In this document: positions 38,789-51,500 of the stretch, piece by piece | Layout of the letters: the number at the start of each line of letters is the position of its first letter | Numbering within the stretch: the first letter of the stretch is position 1 | Origin: Doris montereyensis | Lineage: Eukaryota > Mollusca > Gastropoda > Nudibranchia > Dorididae | Assembly (NCBI GenBank): GCA_037039925.1 | Contig: JAXRKP010001183.1 | Span: 82,501-146,500 of the forward strand | DNA: 64,000 bases | Direction of reading: 5' to 3' | Made by a program: the position numbers and the translations under genes | The notes under the pieces: model-generated | What the model saw: only the letters and a program-made list of their open reading frames with translations | Database searches by the model: none | Told to the model about the DNA's origin: nothing

Positions 38789-38930
38789 GTGGGCTGCTGA
38801 TAGGTCCAACTTCTTTTCTTTCAACCTTTCCAATGTCTTTCATTTGCTGTTTCTTGTTAATTCATGCTGAGATCACCCCTTATATGGCGGATGAGTTAAA
38901 TTTCAGCGAAATTAGAGGTAAAAAAACTTC
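38789..38930 (+). repeat. R140 dispersed repeat, copy 5
   Basis: GTGTGGGCTGCTGATAGGTC then CAACTTCTTTTCTTTC, TTTCATTTGCTGTTTCTTGT and a terminal GTTAAATTTCAGCGAAAT. It ends only about 30 bp before the exon t acceptor. Confidence 0.75.
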
Positions 38931-38959
38931 ACCATTTTTTTTTCTTTCTTTTTCCAAAG

Positions 38960-39135
38960 ACTCTAGCATTCGGTGACATGAACCATGAATGGATCGGCAA
39001 AGATTGGCTGCCAAGTCTGGGACTGCTACAGTATAGAACGCACTTCATGGAGTGTTTGGTGGATGCTCGTATGTTGGATCACCTCACCAAGAAAGACCTC
39101 AGGGGACAGCTGAAGATGGTTGACAGCTTCCACAG
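38960..39135 (+). CDS. Liprin-alpha: liprin-alpha exon t (SAM2)
   Basis: Encodes [40 protein letters not shown] and [18 protein letters not shown], the second SAM domain, nearly identical to family members. Acceptor TTCCAAAG, donor GTGAAC, phase 0 in and phase 2 out. It joins SAM1 as TSRT|TLAFGDM. Confidence 0.97.
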
Positions 39136-39494
39136 GTGAACTGCTCTTAGCAATCTTCAGTAGTGTCTCACATAGTTAAGGGTTGTTCTTGGTACTAAAG
39201 CAGGGCTTGGATTTAGAACACAATGATATTATGTATTTTCAATTCAAAGGCACAGAGTAGATTAAATGTGAATTAAATTTAGAAAATGATAGGTTGAACT
39301 GGGCAACGCTGGGGGCTATAGCTAGTGTGGGGGGGGGGGGGGGGGGGGGTTTAATGTATAAGGGAGGCCCTCAAAGTTAAGAACAATGATTTAAACAATT
39401 TTTTCAAACAAGGGAAAATCTCGAAAAGATTGCTCGGTGCCTTGCTTAGCCACCCATGACTGATAGATGTTTTTACTCATTTCGAAATCTACAG

Positions 39495-39590
39495 AACAAG
39501 TCTACAATATGGCATCAACTGCTTAAAGAAAATAAATTATGATAAAAAGAATTGGAGCGGCGGCGAGAAGAAAGTTTAACGGAGGTAAAG
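39495..39590 (+). CDS. Liprin-alpha: liprin-alpha exon u (SAM2 end; indels)
   Basis: Completes an Arg codon, then TSLQYGINCLKKINYDKK. In a frame shifted by one missing G at about 39549 it continues ELERRREESLTEVK. The family has TSLQYGI.CLKRLNYDRKELERRRE. Acceptor TCTACAG, donor GTACGT at 39591. A second missing base near the donor would be needed for the phase-1 junction with exon v (K|D split codon), so the 3' edge is less certain. Confidence 0.88.
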
Positions 39591-39727
39591 GTACGTAACA
39601 TCAGGCTGTCAAGAGAAGCAACACCTAATGCAGCAAACGTTTTCTCAAATCGAGGTCTAGGATTCCAACTTGTTGACGCTGCCAATGAATTTTTGCCCCT
39701 GTCTAAAAATTTACAGATTAGAAAATG

Positions 39728-39985
39728 ATCAAACCTTCTTTTTTCTTGTCAGTTCGCATTCTAAGGGTTTAAATGTCTGAAATGATCTTTCTCCAGGCTG
39801 CCCTATCCTAAAAAAAATTCTGTTTCCTTCTGTGAAGGTTAATTCACTTTGCTTTAGTGCCTCTTTTATATCTTCCTCCCACTTTCTCTGAGGTCTGCTT
39901 TTCACCTTGGGTTTAAGCATACTGATTTAGTTATTCTCTTATCATTTATTCTGTTTATACGCCCAAACCATCTGAGATAGCTTTT
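39728..39985 (-). pseudogene. LINE family A fragment, antisense
   Basis: Minus-strand reading matches 11370-11640: a degenerate copy of the RWFGH region near 39960, then QRKWEEDIKEALKQSELTFT and EGNR. It is degraded and truncated at both ends. Confidence 0.8.
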
Positions 39986-40177
39986 ACATAAAGAAAGAGC
40001 TCTACTTTGGTTATGTATACGTATATTGTTTTGTTTCATTCCTATTAAGGGATATTCCCAAAGTCATATGGAAAAAAACCTTGTTTTGATAGCATCAGTG
40101 TTAGAGTGAAAGTCATGCAGATTCTATTGAAGTAAGCGCTGAGTAAGGGAACAGAGTGACCTCTTTAGAATAACATT

Positions 40178-40449
40178 GTCGGTGAAACTGTCTAAACACC
40201 TAAGTCCACCTGACATAATTTTTCAGGAGAAGCAAAAAATGTAATAAATCATCGAATAGGCCTCAAATCTATGCTATGCTTTTTTTAAGAAAAATGGAAA
40301 TCTTTGTGTAGACCATGTATGAAAATGAGTTTTTCTGTTGGTTCAAGGTCTCCAATATTTATAAAGACATGGAAAAAGCATGTGTTTTACGGAAAAATTT
40401 CACATCCCATATCTCTTTGACTTACGCATTTAGACAGTTTCACAACGAT
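40178..40449. mobile_element. MITE family M1, copy 2
   Basis: GTCGGTGAAACTGTCTAAAC at the left; the right end, reverse-complemented, is GTTGTGAAACTGTCTAAATG. It shares CCAATATTTATAAAGACATG and AAAAAGCATGTG with the other copies. Confidence 0.85.
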
Positions 40450-40659
40450 ATATTTCGCTATGAGAATATAAGGATTTTATAGGTGAGTATTTAATAATTA
40501 TCATTTCTATCTCAGAATAAAATCATTAGTAAAAAGTCCAGTAAGTCCATATTCAGAGATGAGTGTAGGGTTATCAGGAATAGAGTTCTGAGTTATCTAA
40601 GCAAAAGGTATAAAGTGGTAGTTTGCCATTGCTTTCCGTGCCGCCTTTACTTTCGCCAA

Positions 40660-40785
40660 GACTGAGTAGACCTAGCTACCCATTTTGCTGCTGGGTGGAC
40701 AGAATGGCTAGAAAAATTTGCCCAGACTGGGAATTGAACCTGGTCCCCCTGGGTGGTAGTCAGATGTTCTTTACTGGCTGTATGT
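40660..40785 (-). mobile_element. tRNA-like SINE head, antisense
   Basis: Minus strand carries an internal-promoter-like CAGGTTCAATTCCCAGTCTG (B-box type). The plus strand around it reads CTACCCATTTTGCTGCTGGG. Family uncertain. Confidence 0.5.
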
Positions 40786-41073
40786 CTGTTTCTATCTCTG
40801 TCCCTCTGTCCCTTTTTATATGTTGCTATTTCGCAACACCCCCCACCCCTTCCCCTCAACACACACACACTTACACATTCAAACATACACACATACTCAT
40901 ACCTCTCTTCCACCTGATTCCTCTTTATCTATGCTCTTTCTGATAGAACACAGATTTTTAATGGTGATTTTATTTTTAGAGAATTTTAGTGGAAAATATG
41001 AAGTATAAATCTGGAAGATTATGCACACGTAACATACTTTAATGTCTCCTCTTCCCTGTTTCTTTCTTAACAG

Positions 41074-41249
41074 ATGTATTAGTTTGGTCCAACGAGCGAG
41101 TAATCAAATGGGTCCTGGCAGTGAACCTACGAGATTATGCAAACAACCTTCAGGAGTCAGGGGTCCATGGAGCACTGATAGCTCTGGATGAGAGTTTTGA
41201 TCACAATAGCATGGCGCTAGCGCTACAAATACCAACTCAGAATCAACAG
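41074..41249 (+). CDS. Liprin-alpha: liprin-alpha exon v (SAM3)
   Basis: Encodes [40 protein letters not shown] and [18 protein letters not shown] after the split Asp codon. This is the third SAM domain. Acceptor TCTTAACAG, donor GTAAGG, ending in phase 0. Confidence 0.97.
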
Positions 41250-41340
41250 GTAAGGTTACTTGTTTGCTGCCAAACATAAAGTTCTGTCATGGTCGGTCAG
41301 GGCCTTACAGCTGAAACTTATCGTGGTTTCTATAAAAGGA

Positions 41341-41485
41341 TGGGGTGACAAGTGAAAATGCATCACCCCTGGACAGGATGCTAGTCTGTGGCAAGTTTTT
41401 ACTCCTAACCGGTGCTGGTACCCGTTTGCACTTTGGTCAGGATATGAACCCAATCCTAGCATTTAAGCCACTAGGTCACTAATAT
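41341..41485 (-). mobile_element. tRNA-derived SINE, family S3, antisense copy 2
   Basis: The minus strand reads GGATTGGGTTCATATCCTGA (B-box-like), then CAAAGTGCAAACGGGTACC and GACTAGCATCCTGTCCAGGG. Homologous to 8480-8670. Confidence 0.7.
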
Positions 41486-41844
41486 TGGTTGGTAAGCACA
41501 TTGAGCCCTAAATACGGACATATTTTAGATGTAGATTTGTGTTTGTTTATCGGATCTGAGAACAGGTCCGACACAAAACAATGAATCCTCTGTCATCTGC
41601 AAGAAACAGCTTGCAATAAAAACTTTCATATGAAGAAATTTTTGTTTTTTACTCGGATAGGTTTGTTGCAACAATACTTATTGAATGCTTATCTTGATTT
41701 GTGAAGTATAATCTAAAATCAATTTTATGTAAATTTATGTTTAGTTAATCTTTTACATTCAATTTTCTATAAGTTAGAAACAAAACTGACATCTCATAGA
41801 GCACAGATTTTCTTCTTAACCTGATTTTGTTTGCTATTTTACAG

Positions 41845-41913
41845 GCAAGGCAAATTTTGGAGCGGGAATTTAATAACCTTTTAGCGAAAGGAACAGATAG
41901 GAGATTAGAAGAG
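41845..41913 (+). CDS. Liprin-alpha: liprin-alpha exon w (SAM3 end)
   Basis: Encodes ARQILEREFNNLLAKGTDRR then LEE, the end of SAM3 in all family members. Acceptor ATTTTACAG, donor GTAGGC, phase 0 at both ends. The next recognised exon is 15.6 kb away. Confidence 0.96.
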
Positions 41914-44900
41914 GTAGGCTTGAAGTTCTTTTTCCTTGTTCTTTTTTTAACCAGTCACACAGTTTGTTTTTTTTTTCATTTCTTTTTACAGTCTTTACCT
42001 AAAAAAAAACAATACAAAAAAAAACAACAATTGTGTGACTGATCATTGCTTTATGTATGTATCATGTTGTGTATCATGCTTGTTTTCTGCAATTTCACAT
42101 CTATCATATATATAATATCACTCATTGCATCAATGTTTTTTTACACGTCATCGCAATAATTTTGAGAGGCACGTATTTCTCACGTCACGATTTAGACATA
42201 GCAAAAACCTTTGAATGTCTAATTAACTGTGGTTTGAAAATGGTGTCTCGTTCATTAATGACTAGTCAGTTCTGTTTTGGTATTGTCTTTTTCATATAAA
42301 AAATGTGTGGCTGCGTCATCATCATTATGATGTCATCAATTGTTGCTTAACATCATTTATGTCCGTGTTTTCATTCAGTTTCCAGTCAGTGTAGTAGTGG
42401 ACTTGGGATAGATAGATAGCTGGAGTTGAAATGTTTTTAACGTGAATGGCATCATTATCCCATCGCCTCATCTCTTGGTGTCGCTTTTGCTAATTTTGTC
42501 ATCGGATTTTGTTTTTGTTTTTACTATTATGTTGGATGTGAAAACAAGAGGCTTATATAATTGTTTTTCTTATTTCATATTTTATATAATTTATATTTTG
42601 ATATATGTGGATAGTTCTTGTGTGTTTTTGTTGTTCTTCTCATCGTTTCAACATTGTTACGGTCTTACAAAGTTTGTGTGTAAACTGAGAGTTGCGTGCT
42701 GTGTCGCTGTTGTCTACTACCTCCAAAGACCAAAACCAACTCCTTATTTCCATTGTATCTAATCCTGTCATCATGGTCACTTTTCTTTTGTTTCTTTTTT
42801 TTCTTTCTTTTTTTTTCCTTCTTTTTTCTTTTTACTTCCTCTCACATTTTACTTTCTCCAGACGTCTTTTTTCCCGTCCCATCATCTAAGCTTGTGTCTC
42901 TTATCCTTCTCGTTCTTTTCTCCTTTTTTCCTTCCACCTTTCTGGGGCATGTTACGTGTATTAATCTAAAAGTTGTCATTTCCCAGAGCTAACAAACACA
43001 AACGATACAAAATAGATTAATAATAAACATGTTCCCCATTATCTACAATGGTCGATGCAGACTCTTTTCATCATGGTGCCTCTGTGGTCTTGAAATACCC
43101 TAATATCTGAAATGTCTTCTAATTCGGGGAATGATAATGACTCAAGACTCCTCACTGTAACCACAAACTTTGACTTTAGTGAATTTGACACGCGTTGTGT
43201 TTCTTGTTCAAAACATTTCAAACGCTCTTGTTGCTTTGAGTTGAAATACCCCCCCCCCCCCCCCCATCCGATCCTCCCCCTTTTTTATTATCTGTATCAA
43301 TTTTTTGAAAGAGAAGAAATCATCCTAATATAAAAGAAGTTCGTGTCTGATATTCCTCATCAACATTAATTTGAAAACAGAAAGAAAGAATAAAACAACA
43401 ACCGATAGGCTGTAAGGAATGAATGACGTACACGGAAAAGTGAACATTATGAAAAAATTCATTAGAAATACAATATTTGTTTGAATTTCACTTGGTTTTT
43501 GTTGTGGTATACATTGTCAGAGAATGGTTTCCTTTTTTCTTCCAGTTTTCACCCACACTCACAAATATATGTGTATGAGGGAATGAGATGCAAAAACTGC
43601 CATATCCAAAAAAGATAACTTGAGACAATCAATAGTTCTAAATAAAGTCCGATCAATTTGATATTTCAAGCCGAATTATAATTTGATATAGTCAGATTTG
43701 AACAAAAATGATTTCATCATCAGAAGACTTTTCGTTCAAAGTCTGAAATGGTGAGAGAGAAAAATTCACAATATGTAAAAATGGTGCATATCGGGTTTTT
43801 GCATCTCACCCCCTCGTATATACAAACGTGAACGACCAAATGCAAACACACACACACACAAACACACACACACAAATACACACACACAAATGTCAGCCTT
43901 CATCTCTTACTTTCTGCCACACCACATCATTGTATTCATCGAGAAAAGTAGTCGAAACTTTGTTTTTACGCATATTTTTCCAGGAAAAATTTTAGTTTCT
44001 ATTTTTGTATGAACATAATTTGTAATGATAGTGTGATAGGCAACTGCATATGTCTCAAATTTATATCATGGGTGAAACTCTTGCACTCATCGAGGGATTT
44101 TGGTTAGGTCACGAATTTGGGCAATTTTATGTAAGCATGCAATCTCCGTTATCAATACAGTTTGGAAATTTTATTCAACCTCTTTTTCAGTTGAAACCTA
44201 AGAAGCTTTCAGTCTCAAAGAAAATATTATTCAGTATTCTTGAATTTGAAGACTTGCGACAATTGGCATCTACAAAATTGGTCATAGAAACAGGCTATAT
44301 AAATATCTTTTTGAATATTTTTAGCATGTTTTTAAAAAAACCATACAAGTTTGACCAGTTTATCTCTAGTTTTGTATTATAGGTTCATGATTTTCCTTCT
44401 TTTTTTTACCCCTTTGTAGGCATGTGGTGAAAGTTTTATATATTTGGAAATGGGAGGAGTTTCACCCATGCTTTTTTCATCTTTATTTTCAGTTAGACTT
44501 TGTAAATCAAAAGAAGCATGTTTTGTTTTCTGGTTGTGTATAATTTATTTGAAAATCAGAGCAATGACAATGATTAATTTAAAAAAGAGAGAGAGAGAAG
44601 GGGACATTTTGCATTTTGTTGACAATTACTTTTGTGCATTTTTTTTTTTTTTTTCGAAAAAGGCCATATCAGATGATAAGAGATTACTGCTGAACGCGAT
44701 CATGACTTCGTGTGCGGAATAAAATCTTGTATGGAATAAAGTCCTTTTTACTTGACTGTCTTTCTTGATCTCTTTAATGAAGCTTGAAACTTGAACAAAT
44801 TTAACAAATAACGGAGAACAAAAGGTCAAATCACATAAAAGACCCATAGTGTCTGAAAGTTTACTTCGGCATTGCTTTTTACTCACAGTAACTGGGCAGC

Positions 44901-47844
44901 ATTCTCAAGTCTATTTGGCTTTTAAAATTTAACGAAGATTTTTTCTTCTTTTTTTAATGGTTTTTTTTTTTGGTATAGGTTTTGATTTTTAAAGCTTGTT
45001 TTGAAAAATCAATTTATTTCTTTAAAGCTTTTTTTTCCATTTCTGCTTCATTTTCAGACTTGCATTTTTATTTTTTGTTTATTTCTTGTATTCTCTGTAT
45101 CCCTTTATTTGCACCCAGGCCAAAAACAAACGCAGATGAGGGAAACTTAAGGTAAAAATCGCCTTGTGCACAAACTTGGGATGTTGGGAGCCTGTATTTT
45201 TGATTGACTATATAATCTGCCAACTTTCTCTGCCTTTTCCTTACCTCTCTGCACCTTAGACTTCCACCATTAAAAGGAGGCATTCTTTTCACTGCACTGT
45301 ATTTTTAGGTCTTCCTTACATACAAAATTTACAGCTTCATTTCCATTGACAACTCTTAAACTTCTGTCTGTGGTAGGAGGAATGTGATTATATAGTTTTA
45401 AAAGCAAATGTTTTTCCAGTAATTGAAAACAAGATAAAATTAATGATATTTTACGATTGTTTAAGAAAAAGTAAAGGAGATTTAATCTAATTTATGACAA
45501 GGTTCCGAATGAAAGAAAACTTATAATTCTTAAACGTTTCGATGGGAAGTGAGTTAAGATTGGGGGGGGGGGGGGTTCAAATCTATCTTTTTTTCTTTCT
45601 TAGTTTCAAAAAGAGAAAATAGTTAGTAATACTGTTTGTCTTTGATGTGAATTTTCTTCGTCAGACTGAGAGGTTTGATACGGTAAAGAGATACTTCAGG
45701 TTTGAAGTACTATGCTAGACTTTGAAGACTGTATTAAAATGTCAGTCAGCGCAAGAGGTGTGCCAAGGAAAACCCTTAGTTTTGAAACACATTGATAGAG
45801 CTTTTGGAGTCATTTAGCACTTAGTTGACTTTTCCCTCCTCTTTCTTTTCATGCAATGCTATTAGAAATAGCGGGTTAGGCTGATTTTATATTTCAGCGT
45901 AAATATCTTAGTCAAGGCGTCTTCTTTCTTCCATTCTCTACTTTTCTTTGCTCTTTTTTTTGTTTTTTAATTGTTAGTACCTTCCTTTTTCTGTTTAAAG
46001 TACTGACTTTAATGTATTGGAAAAGTTACTCAACAAACTCTTGTGAAATATTGATGTGAATGTTAGTAAACAAAACAAAAAAGAAACCATGGAGGATACA
46101 GTGTCTTGTGAAAAAAACTTTTTGTGATTCTCTTCTTGGAATGATGGCACTTTTGTGGCACCCATTGCCTGATGATATCCCCTTGCCTTTACTGTGTATT
46201 CAGCTTTCATTCGCTGTGTGCTTTGCTCGCCCTGCCAGCCATCGGTTTCCATGCTCTTCCACAATGCTGTCCTCCTGTATTGTATGTTTCTGTTTTATGA
46301 CAAGACGCTTCATGCGATATTTTAGATGTCATTCAAGCATTGGAAGGGTTTCGCTTATTTCTTACCATGATGGTTTTTTTAATGGAGGTACTGGTGTAGA
46401 AAGATGTTGTCTTTTGTAAGCCTGCTAAGGCCTAGCATATAATTTAATGTAAAATTTTATTTGAGTAGTGAGTATTGTTCTATCTTTTTCTTTTTCTCAC
46501 ACTCTGCAAGGCTGTTTTGAGTTCAGTTAACATGTCATTTATATGTGGAAGCAAAAGGTTTCTTACACATTACACCTTTCAGGAGTACCTTGACCTATAT
46601 CACCGTGACACGCTATTGGAGATCTATTGACATAAACAGCACATGAGATATATCTATGGCACATTTCATGTATTTGTGTGTGTATGTGTGTATTTATAAA
46701 ACAGTGTTATGTATTTTCACACTTTTGTCATTTTTCTCATAAGAATAATACTTGACATATTGTTTATAATCAATTGATAACTCTTTATTTCCCTTTTCTT
46801 TTTATAAGTCAGATGTTTGTGACAATACCTTTACCTTGTTATACCCTTACACCCTGGGTGATATCAAGTATGGTAAATTGATCGAATGAGTATTCGATAC
46901 TGAGGTTGTGATAGACTTGAACGGTACTATTATAACTTTTTAATTATAAAACTCATTTAAAATGGCGTCTTGGGTGCATTGAAATTCTACTCGAAGACAG
47001 GGAAACAATGAAGTTTCCTTTAATTAAATATCATTTTTGGTAGAAAAAAATCTCAAATGAGGATCTTTTTGGAACATACAGGCGAAATATGGTTACTCTT
47101 AGTGGCCCGGCAACAGAGCCTTGACACACAAAGAACGTCCAACTCAGAAAAAACTCGAGAAAAAATTTCAACTGTTGGCAGGACTCGAACCCACTACTTT
47201 TGGTTGAGATGTCGACATCTTGCCTGTGGACTACCAAGCCCCCTGTGTTTTGGAAGAAAGACGGAAATATTTTAAATATATCAAGTGCACAAAATGAGTT
47301 TTTCTGTAGGTTCGAGGCCTCCAATATTTATAAAGACACGATAGAAGCATGCATTTGATCATTTTAAGGACGAATCTCATATTTTATATATTGTGGACTT
47401 CCACGTTTAGACGATACATATAGATTTATAGAATTTACATGTGCATGAACTCCTCATGTCTACTTTTTTCTCTCCTCCTTTGGGGATATTGAGAAACATT
47501 TTTCTGGCCAAAAATCAGTTTGCATACCTTTATAGGGTCTTTGTAATTTGCCCATTCATGTCAAACACTTAGTATGATGATATATTTTCAAAACTCCTTT
47601 CCCACTTATTCTTTGAAGAATTCATGCAGTTTCAAACTAGATAAAAAAAAAAATTTTTAAGTTTTTCTTTTTTGTTTGTTTGAAGAAATATCCTGCTTCT
47701 GAGAAAGCCGAATTTTAAGAATTTGTTTTCTCTCACCCCTATATCCATACTCATTAATTGTTTCTGAGTTCCTATGCTGAACTTGTCAGCACATAGAGTC
47801 TTGTAATTTGACCTATTGGTACCTGCTAGAGTACTTGGAATATG
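41914..47844 (+). other. 15.6-kb last intron, first part
   Basis: AT-rich with poly-T and poly-C tracts, a (CA)n-type tract at about 43847-43890 and a poly-G at about 45560. An antisense tRNA-like SINE head lies at about 47110-47240 (minus strand AGTGGGTTCGAGTCCTGCC). A partial M1 MITE follows at 47256-47416. No exon recognised; an alternative C-terminal exon could be hidden here. Confidence 0.55.
47256..47416. mobile_element. MITE family M1, copy 3 (partial)
   Basis: Right-hand part only: ATGAGTTTTTCTGTAGGTTC, CTCCAATATTTATAAAGACA, CATGCATTTGATCATTTTAA, ending near CCACGTTTAGACGATAC. The left part is replaced by a tRNA-like SINE head. Confidence 0.7.
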
Positions 47845-47955
47845 GGCGGTTAGTGGAAGCTACTGGTAAGTCCTACTTCTTTCCTTTCACTCTTTCACTT
47901 GCCTTTTATCTTGCTGTTTCCTGGACGGGGTAAATTTCAAAGAATCAGTTAAAAC
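47845..47955 (+). repeat. R140 dispersed repeat, copy 6
   Basis: GGGCGGTTAGTGGAAGCTAC then TGGTAAGTCCTACTTCTTTC and TTATCTTGCTGTTTCCTGGA, with an internal deletion. A partial S2 SINE follows at 47973 and then the CAA minisatellite. Confidence 0.75.
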
Positions 47956-48039
47956 ACTTCCTAGAGTTTTTCCAAATTAAACCACTCCCCTGGTCTAGGT
48001 AAGTGGATCAACACTTAGTCCCATCAGAGATGGACCAAT

Positions 48040-48516
48040 GGAAAAAAACAGCAGCAGCAGCAACAGTCAATCAATACAAGCAACAGCTGCAACAATCAAT
48101 CAATACAGGCAACAACTGCAACAATCAATCAATACAAGCAACAATCAATCAAAGCAAGCAACTGCTGCAACAATGAATTAATACAAGCAACAGCAGCAAT
48201 AAACAATCAAAACAAGAAACAGCAGCAATCAATAAACATCAGCATCAGCCAATCAAAAGAAGCAATAGTGTAAACAAGCAAAGCAACAGCAGCATCAGCC
48301 AATCACAAAACAAGCAAAGCAACAACAGCATCAGCCAATCACAAAACAAGCAAAGCAACAGCAGCATCAGCCAATCAAAACAAGCAACAGCAGCACCAGC
48401 CAATCACAAAACAAGCAACAGCAGCATCAGCCAAGCAACATTAGCATCAGCCAATCAAAACAAGCAACATCAGCATCAGCCAATCAAAACAAGTAATAGC
48501 ATCAGCCAGTCAAAAC
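48040..48516. repeat. CAA-rich minisatellite, left block
   Basis: Units built from AAGCAACAGCAGCATCAGCC and AATCAAAAC or AATCACAAAACAAGCAAAGC. The array is interrupted by the transposon at 48520-52517 and resumes at 52521. Confidence 0.92.
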
Positions 48517-48519
48517 AAG

Positions 48520-51500
48520 TAGTCTATGGGCCACGGCACCCCCATCTCCCCCCTGGGGGAAATTTGTCACTGTGTTTTCCTGATAAAGCAGTTTCTAAGG
48601 TATAATAATTCACTTGTTATGGTTTTATAAAGTGTCGCCTTCACAGAGTTATTGCCCTTGAAAGGTCATTTAGTGCAAAAATCAACTAAGTTTTAAAATA
48701 AACATAATTGAGTTCATAATTTATATATCATCATGCATACATACTTTCATGACAGTATCTTGCTTAGTCTGGGCATGAATGCAATATAAGGTGATGAATT
48801 TAGATGAATTATATAGTAAAATATGAAACAAAATGTCAGTTTTTCTCAAAAGACATTTCCACCAAAAGGCTTTCGTTGTCATAGTTCTTTCATTCCCAGT
48901 TTTGTCAGCTTGGTATAAGGTAACTAATGTGTTCTTCAAAGTACTATTTTCATAGTATTACTGCCCATGAAAGTTGATTAAGTGTGAAAAATGGTTGAAT
49001 ATTTAGTGGGTATATTGTGTTGAAACCGACTACCTACATATCTGTATTCAGATTATGAATTGACATATCATTATATCATACACATTAATTAATATCATTA
49101 CATAGTTATATTACATAGTAATCATATGGATCATTAAACACACCATATATATGAATGGCACAGGTTATTCAGTTACATTCCTTAATTTTAACACATTTTC
49201 AGCTAACTCCTCTGTATTACAGTCTTCATCACTTGGAGAAGAATCACTGTCAACTTCCCATACATAGTCCGTATCATCAACTTCTGACAAAATGTCTTGT
49301 AGATCTCTTGGCAAAAAGTTGTCAGAAAACCACTGAATCGCTAGTCCTCCAGATGGTGAAAACCCAGCCATTTTCCGTTGGGTCAGGCAGATAAAAAAAT
49401 TGAACATGTGAGTTCCTCCACACAAGGGTTTGGAAGTTTGCTCTTGTTATATGTAGTTGGAAAACTTGGTTGCATGGTGGCATTTGTGACAGATCAACAC
49501 CATCGGAACTAGAAAGGATGCTTTTTCTGCCCTTAAAGCTCTGCCTTACTTTATTATACCTCAGTTTGTCAACAGAGCTGTCGTTTCTTTCCCATACAGA
49601 CCGCACACAAAAGCTTCCAATTTAGACCGGTCAGCTGTGCATACTTCTTCTGTTGTTCCAAGCCTGGCAAAGACATCAATTACAGACTGGTCTTTCAGAG
49701 TTTTCAGTGGTCTTACTTTTCCCTTTCCTGCAAAACAGCTTGTGCTCTTGTTATATGTACAGTTGTGTCAGAGCCAGTAAAAGCATGGAGGCCAAGAATT
49801 GCTTCTCTCAAACTTGAAGACATTGATGATGCTAAACTTGACATATCTATTTGGCGTCGCTTGTTTCTTGTTCCAGTGTCAAAAATCAGAATCTTGTTAA
49901 TTTTGTCAGCAAATGACAGAAGGAAGAGAAAGACGTCTGTGTCCGGTGATTTTATTATGATCCTCTTAATCTCTTCTTGATTTGAAATGTATGAACAGTG
50001 AAGAATTATTCGAGTATCTGCTTCTTCTTGTGAAGAAAACAGATCTTGAATTGGTCTTGAAATCACTGATCTTCCATCTTCACTTGTTATCATTTCACAT
50101 CTGTCTTCACATACATAAAAAATCTCTCTGCCTAATAAATCAGGGGCATAAACATCCTTTTGAATTTCAGAGAGAAGAAACTGGGTCAGTGTTTTCTTAT
50201 TGGTATCACTAGCCAAAAATGCCTTCCAGTTTGATGATATTTTCATGGCAGGTCCTTTAAGAAGGAAGGAGTCATTGATTCGTCCTCTTCTGTCTCGTTC
50301 AATACTCTTTATGGAGTCTGGTTTGTATGTGTCTGTAATAAAATGTACAGGTGCTCTCTGGGGCAAAGTGTGTAGAACTTTCTTTGCAAGCTCTCCAAAT
50401 GTGTTGGGTATATCCGTAAGACTGAAAAAAGGCCATTCCATCTATTACATGAACTGTACCTTGCATCTTTGAGATATCTTCAGTGACAACAAACTCCTGT
50501 TTTTCAAGGGCACTTAAGAGCGTTGCTTTGTTTGTCTTTAGCGGTAAGCCATCAGGTGAGGCCAGGGACCAGGGAGTTGGACTCAATGGATAGCGTAAAA
50601 CCTTCTCCATATCTATGTCATGCTCATGTGACAAAACCAGTAACTGTCCGAAAAGGTTTCTTTGAACTTTCATTTTTACTTCTTTTGTTTTACTTTTGAC
50701 AGCGACAACATTTGCGGCAGAGGCAAATGTTTTAATTCCTGATTTTGGTAGCGGATGTTTGAACGCAACTGTTTTATCTTTTAGTCTTGAGTCAACGAAG
50801 CTCTCAAATCGTTCCTTTCCATATCTATCCACTTCCATCATGTCATTTGCAACATCTTCTGACACTTTCTTCCCAGATGACAAGCAAACTAATGCATCAG
50901 TGCTCATTTCAAAAGGGTTGGTGAATGCTGAAAAAGCCCTTACAGTACTCCTCACACTTTTCTCGCTCAGCTGCCTTTCTGAATTAGTAATGTCTTTGTG
51001 ACTATCAAGGGATTTTGAATCCATGTTGGTAATTTCCTGCAAAGCTGAAACATACTGGGATCTATTGTGACGTGTCACACACCATCTGTAATATGTGGGA
51101 AGGCTCCTGCTAAATCCAATTATTCCTCCTCTCGTTTTTGCATCCTTATTTATGGTTTGTTCTATGGTCATGTCAAAAGCACACCTCCCAGCAGGCACAT
51201 CTGACCTGGACACACTGAATCCTCTGTTTTCAATCAAAGATTTCGCTTCTTCAGGTAGATTTAGAAGCATTACATAATACAGACTAAGATACTTTGCATA
51301 GTTGTGATTATTCATGCAAAACAGGAGGGGGCACAGCTTCTGTAAAGATGAAACATGCATGTCAAAGTTGTTGGTTCTTGTTGCCACTGAAAACTGCAAA
51401 ACATTCCATACTTTTTCCATGTAGTCAAACCAAAACTTTGCTGTACTTCCATGTTTTCCACATTTTACTTGTTCCTTGAAAAACTCGTATTGTGCAAATA

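Noticed and set aside
41914..47844. Search for an alternative C-terminal exon in the first part of the last intron
   Set aside because: No segment with acceptor, family motif and phase together was found. The frames present are in poly-T or AT-rich DNA.
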